Source: a virus
Virus record (IMG/VR): IMGVR_UViG_3300035661_000082
Coordinates: 1-52,694 of that record
Reading direction: 5' to 3' (one strand)
Length of the DNA stretch: 52,694 nucleotides
In this document: one piece after another, positions 33,182-43,538 of the stretch
Layout of the letters: each line of letters starts with the position of its first letter
Position numbering within the stretch: position 1 is the stretch's first letter
The notes under the pieces: model-generated
What the model was told of the DNA's origin: nothing
The model's database searches: none
What the model saw: only the letters and a program-made list of their open reading frames with translations
Program-made: the position numbers and the translations under genes

Positions 33182-33658
33182 ATGGCTACTATTGTATGCA
33201 AACGAATCGTTAACCAATTCGGCGGAGCGTCCCCCTTTGGTAACGCTACTACTCTCAAGTTCCCACTTGTAACGGATTACAACGGTTACATTACCGACTC
33301 CAATACCGTAGCAACTGCTGTTGCGATTGGCGACGTGATTGACCTTGGCCAGCTTCCGTCCGGTATGCGCTTGGACGATGCTCAAATCATCGTCACCACG
33401 GCACAAACCGCATTGACTACGTGGACGCTTGGATTTAAGTACGAGGATGGTGTCGATTCGATTGACGTTCCTCAAGATGCGTCTTATTTCACCGCTTCGG
33501 CAGCTGCCGTCAATACCGTTGGCCGCATCCGTGCTACTGGATCAAAGAATGTCGTCCTACCGAAGAATGCGCGCTTGATTGCTACCGCAGCAGGCGCGAC
33601 CAACGTCAAGGCTTCTAGTATCACGGTTCTCGTATCTGGCGTTCTTACCGGGGCGTAA
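33182..33658 (+). CDS. Head decoration-like structural protein
   Basis: The protein has 158 residues with a strong GAGG ribosome site. It is a beta-rich, Ala/Thr/Val-rich protein (ATAVAIGDVIDLGQLPSGMRL) without charge clusters. Its position after the capsid gene suggests a decoration or head protein. I do not recognise a specific family. Confidence 0.6.
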   Translation: MATIVCKRIVNQFGGASPFGNATTLKFPLVTDYNGYITDSNTVATAVAIGDVIDLGQLPSGMRLDDAQIIVTTAQTALTTWTLGFKYEDGVDSIDVPQDASYFTASAAAVNTVGRIRATGSKNVVLPKNARLIATAAGATNVKASSITVLVSGVLTGA

Positions 33659-33707
33659 TCCCCGCCGGTGCGCATAACCTGCGCACCAATTATTCTGAGG
33701 TGTTTGT

Positions 33708-34097
33708 ATGTCTGGAGTCCGGTACATTGGTAAGCGCGCAACATGGGAAGACGCGATTTACGGAAGCTGGCTAGTTTTCGAGAAAGGTCAGTCTCGTAAT
33801 GTGCCGTCACACTTGGCAAACAAATTCCTGCGTCACTATGACATTTTTGAAAAGTCCGATGAATCCGTTGATGATGATACGGCACTCATTCTTGAGCAAA
33901 GCTTAGATAAAGAAAAGCAGCGCGATGAAGTGCTTGAGCAGCTTCTTGAAACACAAATGCGCATTGAGCAGATGGACAAAGATTCAGTTCATGACTATGT
34001 GTTGCACAACTACCGCGAGAAGATGGACAAGCGCCAAAGCATTGAGAAGATGCGCGAACACGCAATTATGCTCATCAATCAGTTTGGTGTCGTATGA
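33708..34097 (+). CDS. Head completion or connector protein
   Basis: The protein has 129 residues. The first part (VRYIGKRATWEDAIYGSWLVFEKGQSRNVP) is a beta-rich segment and the rest is a coiled-coil helix (LEQSLDKEKQRDEVLEQLLETQMRIEQM). The stop overlaps the next start. By position it belongs to the head-tail connector. The name is inferred. Confidence 0.55.
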   Translation: MSGVRYIGKRATWEDAIYGSWLVFEKGQSRNVPSHLANKFLRHYDIFEKSDESVDDDTALILEQSLDKEKQRDEVLEQLLETQMRIEQMDKDSVHDYVLHNYREKMDKRQSIEKMREHAIMLINQFGVV

Positions 34098-34807
34098 ATC
34101 TTCAAGACCTGATTAACCGTTATCGCTTTGAGGCGTTTGACAGCGTAGTTCCCTACCTTGTCTCTGATGCTCAGGTCATAATGCTGTTAAATGAGGCACA
34201 AGAAGAGGCTGCGTTGCGTGGACGGCTGATTCATGAGAACACTGATAGCGCAGTATGCCGCATAACTTCAACAGAAGGACAGGCAAGCTATCCGCTTCAC
34301 CAAGCACTGTTCGAGCTTTCACATTGTAGCTTCATCGTTGACGGCGAAACGATGCGAAACAATCTTGGCATCGTGTCCGCTGAATACCTGGACAAGCTAG
34401 ATCAGACTGAAAACCAAGGATGGGTTGATTCTTATGGCTCAATGATTGACACATGGCGAGATGCTTATGGCCTTCCACTGTATGTGATTCAAACTGATAA
34501 TGGACTACGCCTTGTTCCAACACCAAGTTCATTCGGTATGATTATTCTCGAAGGCTATCGGTTTCCACTGCAGCAGCTTTCTGCGATGGACGATGTTCCA
34601 GAACTCAATGTGGCTCACCACGTCAAACTCGTGCAATGGGTTTTGCATAAAGTTTTCAACGTACCAGACCATGACTTGTTTGACCCGTCACGCGCCGACC
34701 GCGCATTAGACAGCTTCGAGAAGTATTTTGGCATTCGCCCAGATTCAGACCTGAGAAGGATTACGCGCCATGACGTGCCTCATCATGTTGAGGTATTCTG
34801 GGCATGA
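34094..34807 (+). CDS. Head-tail adaptor protein
   Basis: The protein has 237 residues. A helical N-terminus (QDLINRYRFEAFDSVVPYLVSDAQVIMLLNEAQEEAALR would be the first helices) is followed by a beta part with TPSSFGMIILEGYR. This layout matches the gp4/adaptor proteins of podoviruses that bind below the portal. It overlaps both neighbours by four bases. Assigned by position and fold pattern. Confidence 0.6.
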   Translation: MNLQDLINRYRFEAFDSVVPYLVSDAQVIMLLNEAQEEAALRGRLIHENTDSAVCRITSTEGQASYPLHQALFELSHCSFIVDGETMRNNLGIVSAEYLDKLDQTENQGWVDSYGSMIDTWRDAYGLPLYVIQTDNGLRLVPTPSSFGMIILEGYRFPLQQLSAMDDVPELNVAHHVKLVQWVLHKVFNVPDHDLFDPSRADRALDSFEKYFGIRPDSDLRRITRHDVPHHVEVFWA

Positions 34808-36102
34808 TCAATAAGCCGCCACGCGTAAGCCCACTGATTGAACATGCCGGATTTCCATCCGGTTACAACAATGTCAATCGTCCTGAGCGCATGCCAAACG
34901 GCGCAATGGCAGAAGCTTATAACGTGGATATTACCAACACTGGAAGCGTCCGCAGTCGTGAAGGCTTCGTGAAAGTGTTCAACCAAGCGTGCCATAGCTT
35001 GTGGTCTTGCCACCTTGGAATCTACTTTGTGAGCCAAGGGACGTTATATCGTCTCGCAGACACACCAGTTGTTATAGCTACAGGAATGCGTAGCGAAGCC
35101 GTGAGCTATGCGCTTGTAAATAATGATGTGTACTGGTCAAACGGTTTACAGCGAGGAATCCTTCGCAATGGAATTACCCCAGCATTATGGGGAATTCAAG
35201 CGCCGAATGGCGGTGCGATGCTCTCAGTTGTTGGCGGGTCGTTACCCCGTGGAACATACCAGATTCGCCTGACGTATGTTCGTGGAAACGGTGAAGAATC
35301 AGGCGCAAGTAACGTTGGTGTGATTGACCTTACTTCTGGTGGAGGAGTTCGCATTGACGGACTCATTTCCAGCACTGACCCCGAAGTTATCAAGATAAAT
35401 ATCTATGCGACTCGCCCCAATGGAACAGAGTTTCTAAAGATTGGCGAAGTCATCAACGGGGCAGCTTCTACAGAAGTCACGCTGATGGAGTACGGCGAAA
35501 CGCTCAAGTCATTGTTCAAGTCACCGCCACCGAATGCAACCATTGTTCGCTATTTTAAGGGGCACATTTTATGTGTGGCGGGTGACACTATTTACCAGAG
35601 TGATTCATTCGCGTACCAGTGGTTCGACTTCCGCAATGGATTTGTGCGTATGTCTGGCGATATTACTTTGTGTGTTCCCGTTAATGGCGGTGTGTATGTG
35701 TCTGATGCTGTTGGCACGTATTTCTTGCAAGGCGATAATATAACAACAGCACAACTTCGCTTATTATCGTTCGATAGAGCAGTCATTGGAACCGATGTGA
35801 TGCTATCTGTTTCAGATACGAGACAAGACCCGATAGCAGGTACAATCGAAGCAATCTGGACAACGAATAGAAGCATTGTGAGCGGAGATGACATGGGAAA
35901 TCTTACCGATATTACCAGCAACGACTTCACCATCCCCCAAGCAGAAACAGGTGCGGCCATGCTACGCAAGCAGCATGGTGCAACACAGTACGTCACATCC
36001 TTGTCTGCTGATGAAGGCGTAGCAAACAACAGCGAGTTCAAATCCAAGTCACTCGACTCGGCAGAAATTACCCTTATATCCCGTGGAGGTGTTCCAGTAT
36101 GA
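34804..36102 (+). CDS. Tail hub or nozzle protein (beta-propeller type)
   Basis: The protein has 432 residues and reads as repeated beta blades (for example GTLYRLADTPVV, NDVYWSNGLQRGILRNG, KGHILCVAGDTIYQSDS). This resembles the propeller-shaped tail nozzle/hub proteins of P22 (gp10)-like phages. It overlaps the adaptor gene and the next gene by four bases each. Together the portal, adaptor and this protein form the channel. Confidence 0.65.
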   Translation: MINKPPRVSPLIEHAGFPSGYNNVNRPERMPNGAMAEAYNVDITNTGSVRSREGFVKVFNQACHSLWSCHLGIYFVSQGTLYRLADTPVVIATGMRSEAVSYALVNNDVYWSNGLQRGILRNGITPALWGIQAPNGGAMLSVVGGSLPRGTYQIRLTYVRGNGEESGASNVGVIDLTSGGGVRIDGLISSTDPEVIKINIYATRPNGTEFLKIGEVINGAASTEVTLMEYGETLKSLFKSPPPNATIVRYFKGHILCVAGDTIYQSDSFAYQWFDFRNGFVRMSGDITLCVPVNGGVYVSDAVGTYFLQGDNITTAQLRLLSFDRAVIGTDVMLSVSDTRQDPIAGTIEAIWTTNRSIVSGDDMGNLTDITSNDFTIPQAETGAAMLRKQHGATQYVTSLSADEGVANNSEFKSKSLDSAEITLISRGGVPV

Positions 36103-36605
36103 GCAAATTAGTTAGCCAAGAAGCCGTTGAAGGCGTGTTCTCTTTTCAAGTTTTCCGTGACGGTAAGCTGTTTGATTCATTCGATGTTAAGAATGGGCAA
36201 ACACGAGAAGGCGTTGAGTATGGATATAAGACCAAGTTCCTTGGCCTATCCGCAACGTCAACCTGGTATGTTGGCCTCGGCACAACTGATCGCGTAGCAT
36301 CCGAAACCGACACAGCAGCAACCATTGCGGCATTGTGTGGCGAAATCACAACCTACACACCAGCTAACCGAGTTCAGTGGGTTGCGCTTACTGACCCGGC
36401 AGATATGTCTATCAGCAATGCTGCGTCCCCAGCGGCATTCACACTCACAGATGCGGTAATCATTCGCAACGTGTTTCTGGTATCTACCAGCACCCGTAAT
36501 GGTACAACGGGTATCCTTGCATCGACGGCGACCCTACAATCTGCGCGTTCTTATGAAGCTGGTGACGTGTTCCAAGTCGTGTACAAGAACAAGATCACAA
36601 ACTAA
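36099..36605 (+). CDS. Tail structural protein
   Basis: The protein has 168 residues. It is a beta-rich protein starting EGVFSFQVFRDGKLFDSF and with many Thr and Ala. It overlaps the hub gene by four bases. Likely a small tail component; no family is certain. Confidence 0.55.
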   Translation: MSKLVSQEAVEGVFSFQVFRDGKLFDSFDVKNGQTREGVEYGYKTKFLGLSATSTWYVGLGTTDRVASETDTAATIAALCGEITTYTPANRVQWVALTDPADMSISNAASPAAFTLTDAVIIRNVFLVSTSTRNGTTGILASTATLQSARSYEAGDVFQVVYKNKITN

Positions 36606-36617
36606 GAGGGCTACATC

Positions 36618-37013
36618 ATGGCAATGGGATTTAGTACAACTCTACGCACAGCGCGCGCGCAGGCCATCGTAACCACGCTAGGAAACGCCTGCCTGTTCAA
36701 ATGCTACGACGGTACACGCCCAGCAACGGGCGGCACGGCGACTACCCTATTGGCAACGCTGACGGGTGGAGCACCCGCCGGAACAGCCACAAATGGCGTG
36801 CTTACGTTCAACACAATCGCAAGCGATACAGCAGCAGATGCTACCGGAACATGCACATGGGTTAGGATAACAGACTCGTCAGGAACGTTTGTTGCTGATA
36901 TGTCGGCTGGGATTGCGGGAAGTGGTGCTGAGGTCATCTTCAACAACGCTGATTTTGTTATCGGTTATCCAGTTGGAATATCCAGCGCTACGATCACCGA
37001 AGGCAACGCATAA
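36618..37013 (+). CDS. Minor tail structural protein
   Basis: The protein has 131 residues. It shows the recurring phage pattern RAQAIVTTLGNACLFKCYDG followed by TRPATGGTATTLLATL. I recall this pattern in many phage tail regions with no assigned activity. AGAGG precedes the ATG. Confidence 0.65.
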   Translation: MAMGFSTTLRTARAQAIVTTLGNACLFKCYDGTRPATGGTATTLLATLTGGAPAGTATNGVLTFNTIASDTAADATGTCTWVRITDSSGTFVADMSAGIAGSGAEVIFNNADFVIGYPVGISSATITEGNA

Positions 37014-37022
37014 GGAATCCAA

Positions 37023-38921
37023 GTGGCTAACTCAGTCACCCGCGTAGTAATACGCGTTAACTCTACGTTTGGTGCTTCCTATGCAAATATAGGTGAAGTT
37101 GAATTTCGCAACTCATCTGGAACGCTTCTAAGTAATTCAGGAATAACTGCCACAGCATCTAGCACATACTTGGGCTGGGATCCTGCGCGAATGCTTGATG
37201 GGAATACTGATTACAGCACTGGGTCATGGTCAAGTAGTGGTTCTTCCCTACCTGTATACGCCTATTTTGATTTTTCCACAGCCCAAGATGTTGCAAGTGT
37301 TCGCATAATAAATGCTACGTCTGGAAGCAATAGCGAATACGTGCAAGGCGTGGTTGTAACAGCCACGCACACGGGTGGAGCTACTTCTAGTAACACGATG
37401 ACTAGGCCGAGTAGTGCAGACGGAGCGCATACAGACCACCCGATACCAGCTGTTGTAACCCCTGCATCCGGCACAATAACAGCGACAACATCATCCGCAG
37501 TGGCTAGGTTCTCTGGATATACTCCGGCGCGAGGAATCGTTAGCGCAACAACAGGCGCAGCAGTAGCCTCAGTTTTTGGTTACATACCAAACATTGGCGT
37601 GCTTTTTAATACAACCGACGCATCAGTAGCATCAGTTGTGGGTTACATGCAATCCCGTGGCGTGCTTAGCGTAGCGACAGAGGATGCGACTTCTAATTTT
37701 TCAGCATTTTCAGCATCAGTCGCAGCATTAAACGCTTCAACATCTAATGCAGTAGCTAGTTTTATTGGATCGACTACATACGTATTCACGCTAGATGCCA
37801 CGACAGATGATGCAGTAGCATCTGTTGCCGCATATATTCCGTTATTCATAGCAGTTTCAACATCATCTAGCGATACATCGTCTGCATCCATTGTTGCGTC
37901 AACTGGGCACGTTTCAATCACTGATTCAGCAAGTGACATGCTATCAATAAGTGCGTTTGGCACAAGCATCATAAATCTAATCGGTACAGCGCAAGCGATT
38001 GACCTCGCTACTTTCATTGATAAAGCAATGCTAATAGCCACAGAAAAAGCAGTTGATACAGTATCAAGCAAGGCTATTGGTAGATATACGGTTTCAGATT
38101 CGGCTAAGGACATAGCAAGCGTAGTTGGCACGGCGTTCATTACGTCGACGGTAACGACGTTAGAACACTCGGTAGATACTGTTACACCGTGGGGCACTGC
38201 CGTCATTGTTGACTCATCAACATCAACTGACACAGCAAAAGGACAAGCATTCGGCCATGCAAGCGTTGTTGACCAAGCCGCAAGCATCGACACATGGCTC
38301 AAGACGCTTGTCGTCACCGTTGAAGCTATCGACCAAACAGGCGAAGAGTCAAGCATTGACCCGCATGTCATTGGCCTTGCCACGATTCTTGAACAGATTC
38401 GAGACCTTGCTTCAGTCAACTCGGCCAACAGATCACAGTTTACATACACGCTGAATACGATACTCAACGCCGGCACGCGATACGGGAACTATGGGTTCAA
38501 TTCATTCGCGGCCACAGACACGGCGTGTTATGGAGCAAATAACAAAGGGCTGTTCTTGCTACAGGGTGCTTCTGATAATGGACTTAGTATTGATGCAGTC
38601 CTTAAAACAAACCTGAGTGACTTGGCGATTGATGGAGTTATTGAAGGATCGAAGCAGAAAACCGTTTCTGATGCGTATGTTGGCTACACGTCGTCAGGCA
38701 ACCTTGTCTTGCGCGTGACTACATCAAACGGAGGCGCCGTATCAAGCAATGACTATGCGCTTGTGAAGCATGGAAAATCATCCCCTGATGTAAGCCGTGT
38801 TCTGTTTGGGCGCGGCGTTCGCGCTAGATACTGGCAATTCACAATCGAAAATACCAACGGCGAGGCTTTCGAGTTCGACAAGATCGAGTTCTTGCCAGTC
38901 GTCTTAACAAGGAGAATCTAG
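37023..38921 (+). CDS. Large tail protein with discoidin-like N-terminus and Ala/Ser/Val repeats
   Basis: The protein has 632 residues from a GTG start with AAGGA before it. The N-terminal 130 residues look like an F5/8 type C (discoidin) domain (IGEVEFRNSSGTLL, then WDPARMLDGNTD). Such domains bind sugars. The middle (about 150-430) is made of short irregular repeats around A-S-V-x-G-Y and VATEDATSN patterns. The last 150 residues (FLLQGASDNGLSIDAVLKTN, KTVSDAYVGYTSSGNLVL) match a C-terminal module known in other phage tail proteins. It could bind the host surface or form a long flexible fibre. Confidence 0.65.
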   Translation: MANSVTRVVIRVNSTFGASYANIGEVEFRNSSGTLLSNSGITATASSTYLGWDPARMLDGNTDYSTGSWSSSGSSLPVYAYFDFSTAQDVASVRIINATSGSNSEYVQGVVVTATHTGGATSSNTMTRPSSADGAHTDHPIPAVVTPASGTITATTSSAVARFSGYTPARGIVSATTGAAVASVFGYIPNIGVLFNTTDASVASVVGYMQSRGVLSVATEDATSNFSAFSASVAALNASTSNAVASFIGSTTYVFTLDATTDDAVASVAAYIPLFIAVSTSSSDTSSASIVASTGHVSITDSASDMLSISAFGTSIINLIGTAQAIDLATFIDKAMLIATEKAVDTVSSKAIGRYTVSDSAKDIASVVGTAFITSTVTTLEHSVDTVTPWGTAVIVDSSTSTDTAKGQAFGHASVVDQAASIDTWLKTLVVTVEAIDQTGEESSIDPHVIGLATILEQIRDLASVNSANRSQFTYTLNTILNAGTRYGNYGFNSFAATDTACYGANNKGLFLLQGASDNGLSIDAVLKTNLSDLAIDGVIEGSKQKTVSDAYVGYTSSGNLVLRVTTSNGGAVSSNDYALVKHGKSSPDVSRVLFGRGVRARYWQFTIENTNGEAFEFDKIEFLPVVLTRRI

Positions 38922-38922
38922 C

Positions 38923-40788
38923 ATGGCAGGCAATTGTGGGTTAATTGGAACGGGCATCCCCGCACTTGTAAATAGCACAATGGGCTTTGCAGAAGGCGTA
39001 GCATCAACCCAGATTGCAGCGACCAACGAATCATTAGCCCGCATGGCTGATGCTATGGCTGGCCTTGTCATTACGCCTATGCCGAGCGTCCCGGCAGTCG
39101 GTACAATTCCTGTTATTTCAGCACCTCCCGCATATCCTAATTTTATAAACATGCCGGAACCTACGTTTCCTTCTGCACCAGCAGCGCCACCAGCTATTAC
39201 AGAAATAGACCCAAAATTTCCTACCGTACCAAACAACACAGCATATCGTCCGTCAATATCGCTGCCGAATGCACCAGCCCCTTTTAGCGGAGTAGCTCCA
39301 GTATCACCAGGCATAGGCACAGTAGCAATCCCCGAAGCGCCAATTCTTGATACGTCAATCCCAGTTCCTAAGTTGCTCTCCATGGTTGTTCCTGATTCCC
39401 CTACGATCATCTATGCCGAATTTGATGCAGTGCTTAACCCTCACGGATTGACTGTCCCTGATGCGATTTTCGAGTACACAGAAAACCCATACGATTCTGC
39501 GTTGCTGCAAGCGGTAATTTTCAAGCTCAAGAACGACATTCAAAACGGCACGACGGGTTTAAGCCCTGCGGCTGAATATGCTCTCTGGGCGCGTGGTGCA
39601 GAGCGTGAAGCAAGTGCTATCCGACAGTCCAAGGCAGATGCAATGAATGAAGGTGCGGCGCGTGGGTTTAGCTACCCGACAGGTGCAACAGCGCAGCGCC
39701 TCATGGATATTGAGCAGGCGGCACTTAGTAAAAGCATAGAGCTTTCGCGTGAAGTCATGGTTGAGCAAGCCCGCCTTGCGCAGAACAACATGCAGTTTGC
39801 CATTACGTCAGGTATAGACCTTGAAGGCAAAATCATGTCCTACATGGGCGACTATGCCCGCCGCGCATTTGAGGCTGCAAGCCTTGCATTCAACGCGAAG
39901 TTCACAGCATTTTCCGCTGCTATTTCACTGTACAACGCGGACGTGAGTGCATACCAAATACAGTCCGTTGTTTACAAGACACGCATCGAAGCCGAGGGGT
40001 TGAAGCTTGAATCATTCCGTTCAGAGATTGAAGCTCAAAAGCTGATAGGCGAAATCAATAAAGACAACATTGCAATCTATACGGCGCAATTCCAAGCGTT
40101 GCAGGTACAAGCTGACTTGTACAAGTCTCTCATGCAAGGCGCATCTATAGCAATGGACGTAGAAAAAACCAAGATTGAAGCGTACAAGGCCGAAGTGGAT
40201 GCGTTTCAATCGCTAGTCCTGGCGAACAAGTCACAGTTCGATGCGTATGCCTCACAGATCAATGCTGAAATGTCCAAGGTGGATATGTACCGTGTCGATG
40301 TTTCTGCATACCAAGCAGCTATTCAAGCCTATGCAGCCGAGACTACCGCTGAATCGTCACGCATCAATGCTGAAACAAGCATTCAAGAGCTAAACCAGAA
40401 GAGCTTTGGCATTCTCGTTGATTCATACCGCTCCCGGGTCATGGCCGAATCCGAGCGCATGAAGGCTTACGCGACAAATATCACGGCGACAGCCGAGGCG
40501 TACCGCGCAGAAATTGCAGGGTACAGCGCAGAAACGCAGGCATTAGTAAGCCGGTATCAGGCTGAAATGAGCCAGCGCATTGCAGTATTTGAACAAGGTG
40601 TGAAAGGTGTACAGATTGAACTCGATGCTTCGCTTCGGGCAACTCAAATGGCAGTTGCAGCCATCGACGGTGCGGCGAAGAACTCGGCAGCTATTTCAGC
40701 CTCAGCCATCAATGCCATGAATGTCAGCGCTGGCATTAGTGATTCTGTGTCTAACGGCACAAGCTGTTCAACATCGTACAGCTACTAA
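38923..40788 (+). CDS. Long coiled-coil virion protein
   Basis: The protein has 621 residues. The first 200 are Pro/Ala/Ile-rich (PVISAPPAYPNF, EPTFPSAPAAPP), then a long helical region runs to the end with patterns such as AYKAEVDAFQSLVLANKSQ and AETTAESSRINAE. Ser and Ala are enriched and no membrane segment is seen. AAGGAG precedes the ATG. It may be a tail rod or an internal head protein. The ejected-protein group follows downstream. Confidence 0.6.
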   Translation: MAGNCGLIGTGIPALVNSTMGFAEGVASTQIAATNESLARMADAMAGLVITPMPSVPAVGTIPVISAPPAYPNFINMPEPTFPSAPAAPPAITEIDPKFPTVPNNTAYRPSISLPNAPAPFSGVAPVSPGIGTVAIPEAPILDTSIPVPKLLSMVVPDSPTIIYAEFDAVLNPHGLTVPDAIFEYTENPYDSALLQAVIFKLKNDIQNGTTGLSPAAEYALWARGAEREASAIRQSKADAMNEGAARGFSYPTGATAQRLMDIEQAALSKSIELSREVMVEQARLAQNNMQFAITSGIDLEGKIMSYMGDYARRAFEAASLAFNAKFTAFSAAISLYNADVSAYQIQSVVYKTRIEAEGLKLESFRSEIEAQKLIGEINKDNIAIYTAQFQALQVQADLYKSLMQGASIAMDVEKTKIEAYKAEVDAFQSLVLANKSQFDAYASQINAEMSKVDMYRVDVSAYQAAIQAYAAETTAESSRINAETSIQELNQKSFGILVDSYRSRVMAESERMKAYATNITATAEAYRAEIAGYSAETQALVSRYQAEMSQRIAVFEQGVKGVQIELDASLRATQMAVAAIDGAAKNSAAISASAINAMNVSAGISDSVSNGTSCSTSYSY

Positions 40789-40789
40789 C

Positions 40790-43465
40790 ATGCTCACATC
40801 TAGCCCCAAAATACGGCTTATTGGCGAATTTGCCCATACAAAAATATCGCGGGCACGAGGTGCGCTGCTTAATGCTGCGCTTATTCAAGAGCTTCTAGGA
40901 ATCCAGTCATATTCGCACCGAGTTCGGTCATCGGATGGCAGCGTCATGTCAGTGCGGGCGCAGGAGGATGGGGCGCATAGTATTGCGATTGATGCTCAGG
41001 CAAACCATGATAATGCTAAAGACGAAACTGCAGACAGATACTGCTTTTTAGTGAAAGTTGTAGACGATACAAACCCGAAATACGTTTTAACGGAATACTA
41101 CTTTGTAGCCAAAGTTCAAGGAAACATTAGAGGACATACTAATGCAAATAAAATCCAGCCTATAAATGGTGGATGGAAGGTCATAGGCAAGTTTACCGAA
41201 GATAATGATCATAAAAAGCCGTTTGATATTCCACCAACTGGTATGCGTGGATGGGCAAACAAAAAAGGAGAACTGTATGCGCACGACTGCTCGTTCTCAA
41301 CAAACACCTATGACATTGATGTACGATGCGGAGATATAGACCCTCAACAGCTTAACTTTTACTACCCTGAATTAATATACGGATGCGCTGGGCAGTACAG
41401 CGCTGCAATTCATCATACGACAGTTACACAATTCAATAGCAGATATAGTATCTATACGCAAAATGATTTTGTACGAACCATCAATGGAAAACCTTTATCT
41501 CCAGAAATAATCGAAGGAGAAAAAGAATTTTTTAGTAGATTATCGGCATTGTGGTTAAAGGTATATGGAGAACACCTGCACGCATCTAATATACAGCGGT
41601 TTTCTGTTAACAAAAAACAAGCAGTTATATTTTCTGCTTCTCCACTCTATGAGATTGGAGAGTTTTTGTATGTTGATGGTGCGCAAAACTTAGCCATGTT
41701 GTGGTGGAAAGGAAGTAGCAATGTTGATGCAGGTATAATAAGCGTTAATACATCTGGAACGATGATTACTTTTCCAATATATCCTCCATTAGACACATCA
41801 AGAGACTTCATCAAGCGATACTATGAAGAAGGCACTGATTGCTACAACAGCGCCGGATATGGAGACAATGAGATGACGTCTTTTTACCGAGCAAAGGCGG
41901 CAAGGGCATGGTCATTAAACAGTGGTAAATTTTATGGATACTCGAACACACCTGTAATCATAAATATGAGTATATCTGTTAGTGAGGATGGGACTCTCAC
42001 TGTGTCGAATCATGAGTCAACATCAATAAAATGCAACATTGAAGCAGATGTGTCTAACGAAGCGACAGTGGACAGCTATTCATCCGATGCGGAATCAACG
42101 CTTGAGTTCTCAGGAAGATTGTTTGCATATCGCGGTGATTCTTTAGTGTCTGAATATGTGAATAGCACATACACAACAATAGCCAAGTACCGAAGTGTTT
42201 CAGCAAAATACGCAGGTGCTGGGCCAGCAGAATACAATATAAGGTCTGACCAAATAGGCCCGCTCGTGGCATATTGTGAAGGAAAAGACCATGTAGCATT
42301 TTCAACTGACCCAGTGGGGGAGCGCACGGTTAAGGTGCTAGGGCAATACTTTTCCCCTGGCAGCTTTGAAGGATCATCCTACGCATACGACCAGTCGAGC
42401 AATGTTAAATTCAATGACGCGTGGTCATCGTATGATTTAACAATAAAAACGTTGCGTGGTAGCGGAGCAGTGCAGGGCACCCCATGTGAAGACGATGGAT
42501 TTTCTGACCAAGTTGAAATTATCGTATCGTATATCGGGATGTCTACGGCTCCAGAATATGGGATTATAGAACCTACGCCAAAGTATTTAATAACAACCAT
42601 AACATTTTCAATGGCTGCACCCGAAGAAGCAGTATTTGCAGGTTATGCTGAGAGCAAAATTGCTGCATATACGCAGGCTGCACATGCGGCTTCCGACGCT
42701 GTAGGTGGCGTGCCGGTATCGACTTATGAGTGCGAAACTACATCATCAACAGAAAGTGTGCTTATGGCGAGTGGGTGCGACGACACATACGGCAACATCA
42801 TCGACGTTAAAGTCGGCTTGCTACTTTCACATCCACCAACGCCAACACAGAAAAAGAAAAAACTAAACTTGCGCGCTGGGTTTAATTTGGTCACTAACTC
42901 TACAGGGCTATTGCATGATGATTGGGTAAACGATGGAGTATATGGACTTGATTCAGCAGTAGGTATATTTGACCCAATGCTTGGTGTTGTAGAGCGAATG
43001 TTCTCCGGGTATACAAAAGAGTTACAACAAAAAGAAGATAATATACGGCTTCATTTACTTGAAGTTAAATATCACGCGAACGCAACACCTGTATCCATCG
43101 TTAAGGCAGAAACCATGCCCCCGCACCACTGGTCAGAAAGCTCAGCGCTTGACAGCTATCCGCGTTCAACATACTGCGGATATATTCATGAGCATAGCGC
43201 ACGGTCTACGGTATGTATTAGCTACGGAAGAACATTCGAAGCGAAAAGCATAACCCCGGCTGGATTAGATGACTATCAATCAGCATGTATAGTCGATGGC
43301 GACAATGGAGACGTAATTGACATATTGGCAGTTTGCGGTCTTAAAAATACAAATATGATTTACTCATTAGATAAATATCCTCAGTACTGCTTCGGTAGGT
43401 TTTATGATGTAAGCATCTGTGTTATCCCAAAAGAGCTTATAAAAGAAGACTGGCCACGCCCGTGA
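40790..43465 (+). CDS. Large hypothetical virion-region protein
   Basis: From the ATG at 40790, one base after the previous stop, the protein has 891 residues; an upstream ATG at 40721 is inside the coiled-coil gene and is rejected. The sequence is beta-rich with unremarkable composition and no motif I recognise. Base composition is more AT-rich than the neighbours, with many AAA and ATA codons, which suggests separate acquisition. It has no close family I can name, so it is a candidate for a host-range or appendage protein. Confidence 0.65.
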   Translation: MLTSSPKIRLIGEFAHTKISRARGALLNAALIQELLGIQSYSHRVRSSDGSVMSVRAQEDGAHSIAIDAQANHDNAKDETADRYCFLVKVVDDTNPKYVLTEYYFVAKVQGNIRGHTNANKIQPINGGWKVIGKFTEDNDHKKPFDIPPTGMRGWANKKGELYAHDCSFSTNTYDIDVRCGDIDPQQLNFYYPELIYGCAGQYSAAIHHTTVTQFNSRYSIYTQNDFVRTINGKPLSPEIIEGEKEFFSRLSALWLKVYGEHLHASNIQRFSVNKKQAVIFSASPLYEIGEFLYVDGAQNLAMLWWKGSSNVDAGIISVNTSGTMITFPIYPPLDTSRDFIKRYYEEGTDCYNSAGYGDNEMTSFYRAKAARAWSLNSGKFYGYSNTPVIINMSISVSEDGTLTVSNHESTSIKCNIEADVSNEATVDSYSSDAESTLEFSGRLFAYRGDSLVSEYVNSTYTTIAKYRSVSAKYAGAGPAEYNIRSDQIGPLVAYCEGKDHVAFSTDPVGERTVKVLGQYFSPGSFEGSSYAYDQSSNVKFNDAWSSYDLTIKTLRGSGAVQGTPCEDDGFSDQVEIIVSYIGMSTAPEYGIIEPTPKYLITTITFSMAAPEEAVFAGYAESKIAAYTQAAHAASDAVGGVPVSTYECETTSSTESVLMASGCDDTYGNIIDVKVGLLLSHPPTPTQKKKKLNLRAGFNLVTNSTGLLHDDWVNDGVYGLDSAVGIFDPMLGVVERMFSGYTKELQQKEDNIRLHLLEVKYHANATPVSIVKAETMPPHHWSESSALDSYPRSTYCGYIHEHSARSTVCISYGRTFEAKSITPAGLDDYQSACIVDGDNGDVIDILAVCGLKNTNMIYSLDKYPQYCFGRFYDVSICVIPKELIKEDWPRP

Positions 43466-43538
43466 TAAACTACCCACAAAATCTAGCATTAGCATTGAAA
43501 AGCTCTATCACTAACCAATAACACAATCGGAGGCTCAC

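Noticed and set aside
37643-38476. 277-residue ORF on the minus strand opposite the large tail protein
   Set aside because: It mirrors the Ala/Ser/Val-rich codons of the sense gene, has no ribosome site and no recognisable motif.
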